DNA of 9,193 bases from a bacterium. Lineage in GTDB: Bacteria > Krumholzibacteriota > Krumholzibacteria > LZORAL124-64-63. Within the stretch, counting starts at the first letter, position 1. The number at the start of each line of letters is the position of its first letter. The translations under genes and the position numbers were made by a program. The stretch spans positions 1 to 9,193 of the forward strand of contig JAASSM010000032.1 in the NCBI GenBank assembly GCA_021767885.1, read 5' to 3'. A model generated the notes under the pieces. The model saw only the letters and a list, made by a program, of their open reading frames with translations. It was not told the DNA's origin and did not search any database. Below, piece by piece: positions 7,034-9,193 of this stretch.

Positions 7034-7049
7034 AGCAAGGAGCTTGCCA
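7034..7049 (-). promoter_or_regulatory. Sigma-54 (-24/-12) promoter for the SH3/M48/cyclase operon
   Basis: Read on the minus strand the site is TGGCAAGCTCCTTGCT. Against the sigma-54 consensus TGGCACGNNNNTTGCW it matches every defined base except one (A for C at position 6), and the spacing is exact. The -24 GG is at 7048-7047 and the -12 GC at 7036-7035. The predicted transcript start is near 7023, giving a leader of about 58 nt before the SH3 gene and its strong ribosome site. It is a strong match in the right place and orientation, but no activator gene is in the window. Confidence 0.7.
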
Positions 7050-7052
7050 GAT

Positions 7053-7062
7053 CGCGGCCGCG
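7053..7062. promoter_or_regulatory. 10-bp palindrome midway between the divergent promoters
   Basis: CGCGGCCGCG is a perfect palindrome in the 17-bp gap between the two -24 elements. Its centre is 10 bp from one GG pair and 11 bp from the other. A protein bound here could touch both polymerases. The site is all G/C, so chance is a real alternative in this GC-rich sequence. Confidence 0.3.
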
Positions 7063-7066
7063 GAAT

Positions 7067-7082
7067 TGGCAAAGAACTTGCA
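7067..7082 (+). promoter_or_regulatory. Sigma-54 (-24/-12) promoter for the beta-barrel gene
   Basis: The site TGGCAAAGAACTTGCA matches TGGCACGNNNNTTGCW at all defined bases except two (AA for CG), with exact spacing. GG is at 7068-7069 and GC at 7080-7081, followed by an A-rich stretch. The predicted start is near 7093, leaving a leader of about 46 nt before the ATG at 7139. Its TGG lies only 18 bp from that of the opposite promoter, so two polymerases could hardly bind fully at once. Confidence 0.68.
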
Positions 7083-7138
7083 AAAAGGCCGCCGATGCCG
7101 AGAACCCCGGCCACCAACCCCTACGCGGAGGATCGCCC

Positions 7139-8158
7139 ATGCGGCAAGACACGTCCCGGTACCCGGCCATCCTGGCCCTCCTCGCCCTCGCCCTGGTCCT
7201 GCCCCTGGCGGCGTGGGCCCAGGAACCCCACGGCACTTCGGAGGGCGCGGTGGTGTTCTACGACCCCGTGGTGGCCCCCCTGGTGCTGCCCGCCGGCGAG
7301 GACTTCCTTCCCGCCCCGGCCCCGGAGACCACCGGCCTGGAGCCGGCCGCCAGCCCCCTCGGCCTGGGCGCCTTCATCGACGTGACCGGCGACCTGAAGC
7401 TCTTCAACTTCGCGCCCTGGTACACCTTCTCCGACGCCCTGAAGCTCAAGGTCCGGGTCCCCTGGATCTTCCAGCGCACCCTCGAGTACCAGGACTGGTC
7501 CACCGACGACACGGTGGAGGCGGAGGCCAGCGGACTGGGCGACATCGCCGTGGACGCCGAGTACACCCACCGCTTCGCCCGGCCCGGCCAGGCCCTGCGC
7601 CTGATGGCCTCGGTGAAGCTGCCCACCGGCGACCAGGAGAAGCTCGATGGCGATTACCCCGTCCCGCTGGGCACCGGATCGGTGGACATCCTCGCCCGCC
7701 TCCAGTACGCCCGGTCCACCGAGCGCACGGGACTGGTCCTCACCGCGCTCTACCGGCACAACACCGAGGGCGAGACCATCCGCCAGGGCTTCGGCATGAC
7801 CTCCACCGAGCGCGTGACGGCTGGCGATCAGGTGGTGACCGCCGCCTTCGCCCGCCACCGCGTGAGCGACCGGCTGTGGCTGCACCTCGGAGCGGGCCTC
7901 ATGCTCACCGGCGACGGCGACGTGGAGGTGGAGGACCGCTACGACGACGGCACCGAGGACACGTACGGCTACACGCTGCCCCAGAAATCCACCACGCTGG
8001 ACCTGTTCCCCGGCTTCTCCTGGGAGCTGGGCCCCATCGCCCCCTACCTGGGCGTGCGCATCCCCGTGGTCACCAGCTACGACCAGGACGGCATCGATGA
8101 CGACCGCGACCTGGCCGTCACCCTGCAGGTGACCTACCGGCCCGACCGGTTGTTCTAG
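7139..8158 (+). CDS. Outer-membrane beta-barrel protein (MetA-pathway/phenol-degradation-like transporter family)
   Basis: A 339-residue exported protein. The signal peptide is clear (hydrophobic core about 9-23, AWA then cleavage before Gln28). The mature part is made of alternating short beta strands, and the chain ends VTYRPDRLF with a terminal Phe, the usual signal for BAM-mediated insertion. VKLPTGD (159-165), LGTGSVD (177-183) and PYLGVRIPVV (302-311) are typical of the putative MetA-pathway-of-phenol-degradation barrel family, whose members are mostly uncharacterised porin-like proteins. An Asp/Glu-rich stretch (258-276: GDGDVEVEDRYDDGTEDTYG) and another at 315-324 (DQDGIDDDRD) are probably acidic loops that may bind cations. 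The start ATG has GGAGG 7 nt upstream; earlier in-frame starts would place extra residues before the signal peptide and lie upstream of the predicted transcript start. No enzyme genes for aromatic breakdown lie nearby, so the family name says little about substrate. Confidence 0.85.
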   Translation: MRQDTSRYPAILALLALALVLPLAAWAQEPHGTSEGAVVFYDPVVAPLVLPAGEDFLPAPAPETTGLEPAASPLGLGAFIDVTGDLKLFNFAPWYTFSDALKLKVRVPWIFQRTLEYQDWSTDDTVEAEASGLGDIAVDAEYTHRFARPGQALRLMASVKLPTGDQEKLDGDYPVPLGTGSVDILARLQYARSTERTGLVLTALYRHNTEGETIRQGFGMTSTERVTAGDQVVTAAFARHRVSDRLWLHLGAGLMLTGDGDVEVEDRYDDGTEDTYGYTLPQKSTTLDLFPGFSWELGPIAPYLGVRIPVVTSYDQDGIDDDRDLAVTLQVTYRPDRLF

Positions 8159-8162
8159 AGCG

Positions 8163-8188
8163 GCGCGCTGGCGTGGCGCGCTGGCGTG
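8163..8188. repeat. 13-bp tandem duplication after the beta-barrel gene
   Basis: The unit GCGCGCTGGCGTG occurs twice head to tail with no mismatch, starting 4 nt after the beta-barrel stop codon; a third copy fades out after two bases. It probably arose by slippage. No coding role is seen. Confidence 0.6.
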
Positions 8189-8226
8189 GCAGCCCGGCTG
8201 ACGCGCCCCGGGCGCCTGACGCGGAC

Positions 8227-8259
8227 CGCCGCCAGACGCAGAACGCCGCCAGACGCAGA
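8227..8259. repeat. 16-bp direct repeat with 17-bp period
   Basis: CGCCGCCAGACGCAGA occurs at 8227-8242 and again at 8244-8259 with one base between. The second copy runs into the left arm of the large hairpin, so the repeat may come from duplication of a hairpin flank. Confidence 0.6.
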
Positions 8260-8290
8260 CCGCCCCGGAGGATGATCCTCCGGGGCGGTC
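8258..8290. terminator. Strong inverted repeat, likely bidirectional terminator of convergent genes
   Basis: Two 16-bp arms, GACCGCCCCGGAGGAT (8258-8273) and its exact complement (8275-8290), flank a single base. As RNA this gives about 14 pairs and a small loop. A further CGCAG/CTGCG pair (8254-8258 with 8294-8298) could lengthen the stem past a bulge. It sits 99 nt after the plus-strand beta-barrel stop and 62 nt beyond the minus-strand gene stop, so it can serve both. There is no real T-run on either side (GTTCT at best), so it may work as a Rho-assisted or GC-hairpin terminator, or protect mRNA ends. Confidence 0.65.
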
Positions 8291-8302
8291 GTTCTGCGGT
8301 CC

Positions 8303-8325
8303 GCGGGTCGGCCGCGCCGACCCGC
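8303..8325. terminator. Second hairpin in the convergent spacer
   Basis: A perfect 10-bp stem, GCGGGTCGGC with GCCGACCCGC, closes a 3-base loop (CGC). It is 27 nt downstream of the minus-strand secreted protein's stop and is the first strong structure met by that transcript. No T-run follows on either strand, so termination is inferred from position and stem strength only. Confidence 0.45.
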
Positions 8326-8352
8326 CGCCTGGCGGTGCGAGGGTGGCGCGCG

Positions 8353-8847
8353 CTACGCGTCCTTCTTCTTGACGTACTCCACCTTGGTGGCGAAGAAGGT
8401 CATCTCCTGCAGCTCGCCCTCGGTGGCCTCTTCCACCTTCACGGGCGCCTTGCAGCCGCCCACCTGCTCGCCGTCGGCCGGCTCGGCATGGCCCGCCTCG
8501 GCGGCGTCGGCGCAGTAGTCCTTGTACTTGCCCACCACGTAGCCGGTGAGCACCACCTGGGAGCCCTGCTGCTCGGTGTCGAACTTGAAGGCGTCGTCCT
8601 TGGCGCGCACGAGGGCGAAGAAGTCGCCGTCCTCGTAGTTGCCGTCGGCGATCCACATCTTGCAGCCGCTCATGCAGGCCCCTATGATGGTGCCGGTGAC
8701 CTGGCATTCCTGGCCCTCGAGGCTGGCGATCTCGTCGGCCATGGCGGTGACGGTCAGGGTCTTCTCGGCCTTCTCGCCGGCCCAGGCAGCCGTCGCCATC
8801 ACGGCGACCGCGAGCACCAACAGGATGTTCCGTGACGTCTTGCCCAT
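8353..8847 (-). CDS. Small secreted cysteine-containing protein, OB-fold-like (DUF4920-like)
   Basis: 164 residues. A signal peptide is clear (MGKTSRN, hydrophobic core 8-21, AWA then cleavage before Gly24), so the protein is periplasmic. The mature part looks like a short beta-barrel of the OB type: GQECQVTGTIIGACMSGCKM, then WIADG, then FFALVRAKDDAFKF, then QQGSQVVLTGYVVGKYKDYC. This pattern resembles DUF4920-type proteins, where a GCWM-like motif is conserved; membership is my inference. Five cysteines (48, 58, 62, 112, 132) include CMSGC (58-62), which could bind metal or form disulfides. The C-terminus is Glu/Lys rich. I chose the ATG at 8847: it begins the signal peptide and has GGGGTGAG upstream, while an open frame extending to 9015 would run through the preceding gene. 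The exact function is unknown. Confidence 0.78.
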   Translation of the reverse strand: MGKTSRNILLVLAVAVMATAAWAGEKAEKTLTVTAMADEIASLEGQECQVTGTIIGACMSGCKMWIADGNYEDGDFFALVRAKDDAFKFDTEQQGSQVVLTGYVVGKYKDYCADAAEAGHAEPADGEQVGGCKAPVKVEEATEGELQEMTFFATKVEYVKKKDA

Positions 8848-8869
8848 GATCTCACCCCTGTTCTGAACA

Positions 8870-8875
8870 ATCATA
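8870..8875 (-). promoter_or_regulatory. Possible -10 box inside the end of the upstream gene
   Basis: On the minus strand the hexamer is TATGAT (5 of 6 to TATAAT), with TTCGAA 18 nt upstream as a weak -35 (3 of 6). It overlaps the stop codon of the membrane-protein gene and would start RNA near 8863, about 16 nt before the secreted-protein ATG. This would give that gene expression independent of its upstream neighbour. The surrounding AT-rich patch is unusual for this window. Confidence 0.35.
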
Positions 8876-9193
8876 GTCGACTTTTGCGGCGGATTCGAAA
8901 ATACATGGAGATCCCGGTCAGGGCAAGGACCACGAAGACCCCCGCGATGGCGTCGTAGAGGTAGCGTCCCCACGGGCCCAGGATCTCCCCGGTGTGCAGG
9001 TCGGTGATCAGCCACATCACCGGCACGCTGTGGGCCTCCTCGGGGAAGAGGTCGGCCAGCCCCTGCGCCTCGCGGACCTGGTCGAGGCGCGTCTGGTACC
9101 GGTCCGGCAGGATGGACGTGGTCACCCGCGCGGTCTCCATCCAGGCGAAGTCGTGCCGGTGGTTGAGCAGGAACCCCGTGATGCTGAGCACCA
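8871..9193 (-). CDS. PepSY-associated transmembrane protein, N-terminus outside the window
   Basis: The frame is open past the right edge, so only the last 106 residues are seen. They match the end of small PepSY-associated membrane proteins: the exit of a first helix (VLSITGFLLNHRHDF), a periplasmic stretch with the typical LITDLHTGEILG (61-72), then a second membrane helix (about 80-98: DAIAGVFVVLALTGISMYF) and a basic tail (RIRRKSRL). Histidines in NHRHDF and DLHTG are characteristic of the family. Such proteins are often found with iron or other metal uptake and respiratory genes; the precise role is unknown. The stop lies 23 nt before the secreted OB-fold-like gene on the same strand, so the two probably share a transcript. 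Confidence 0.82.
   Translation of the reverse strand, partial: VLSITGFLLNHRHDFAWMETARVTTSILPDRYQTRLDQVREAQGLADLFPEEAHSVPVMWLITDLHTGEILGPWGRYLYDAIAGVFVVLALTGISMYFRIRRKSRL

Noticed and set aside
7019..7138. Upstream extension of the beta-barrel protein to an earlier ATG
   Set aside because: It would add about 40 residues before a clear signal peptide, cover both sigma-54 sites and begin before the predicted transcript start. The ATG at 7139 has a good GGAGG.
7121..8707. Minus-strand open frame of 528 codons across the beta-barrel gene and the convergent spacer
   Set aside because: It reads through strong hairpins and opposite a gene with a signal peptide and family motifs. Its sequence has no domain.
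8848..9015. N-terminal extension of the secreted protein to 9015
   Set aside because: It overlaps the PepSY-associated gene in another frame and would bury the signal peptide inside the protein.
1..9193. CRISPR arrays, tRNA or rRNA genes, transposases, phage genes
   Set aside because: I saw no regularly spaced repeats with unique spacers, no tRNA-like cloverleaf with TTC-arm signature, no rRNA segments and no transposase or integrase motifs. The only repeats are the short ones in the convergent spacer.

Overview
The window is GC-rich, densely coded DNA from a Gram-negative (two-membrane) bacterium. The evidence for an outer membrane is an MlaE/MCE lipid-transport cluster, a signal-peptide-bearing beta-barrel protein ending in Phe, and a lipoprotein peptidase. 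The phylum cannot be fixed from the sequence. The high GC, the CHASE2 cyclase and the sigma-54-type promoters would fit a deltaproteobacterium-like lineage or one of several uncultured phyla.

Layout. Positions 1-2451 (minus) hold an Mla-type phospholipid transport cluster read as permease, ATPase and MCE protein (3' end outside the window), with genes abutting or overlapping. Positions 2616-6965 (minus) hold a second set read as SH3/TM protein, M48 lipoprotein protease, CHASE2 adenylate cyclase and metallo-beta-lactamase-fold hydrolase. The first three are tightly packed (ATGA overlap, then a 2-nt gap) and the fourth follows after 68 nt. Positions 6966-7138 form a divergent control region. 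Positions 7139-8158 (plus) encode an outer-membrane beta-barrel protein. Positions 8159-8352 are a repeat- and hairpin-rich convergent spacer. Positions 8353-9193 (minus) hold a small secreted cysteine-bearing OB-fold-like protein and the C-terminal part of a PepSY-associated membrane protein.

The most interesting region is the divergent spacer. It carries two back-to-back sequences matching the sigma-54 (-24/-12) promoter consensus with exact spacing, one facing the protease/cyclase operon and one facing the beta-barrel gene. A 10-bp perfect palindrome lies midway between them. A second, 14-bp perfect palindrome lies about 91 bp upstream of the predicted start of the beta-barrel transcript, where sigma-54 activators usually bind. 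This suggests that an envelope-facing cAMP module (sensor cyclase, protease, SH3 anchor and possible cyclic-nucleotide phosphodiesterase) is co-regulated with an outer-membrane protein.

The second notable point is that the Mla-type ATPase has lost the Walker A lysine (Leu instead), has Gln at the switch-histidine position and has an altered signature motif. It looks unable to hydrolyse ATP in the usual way, although its neighbours look intact.
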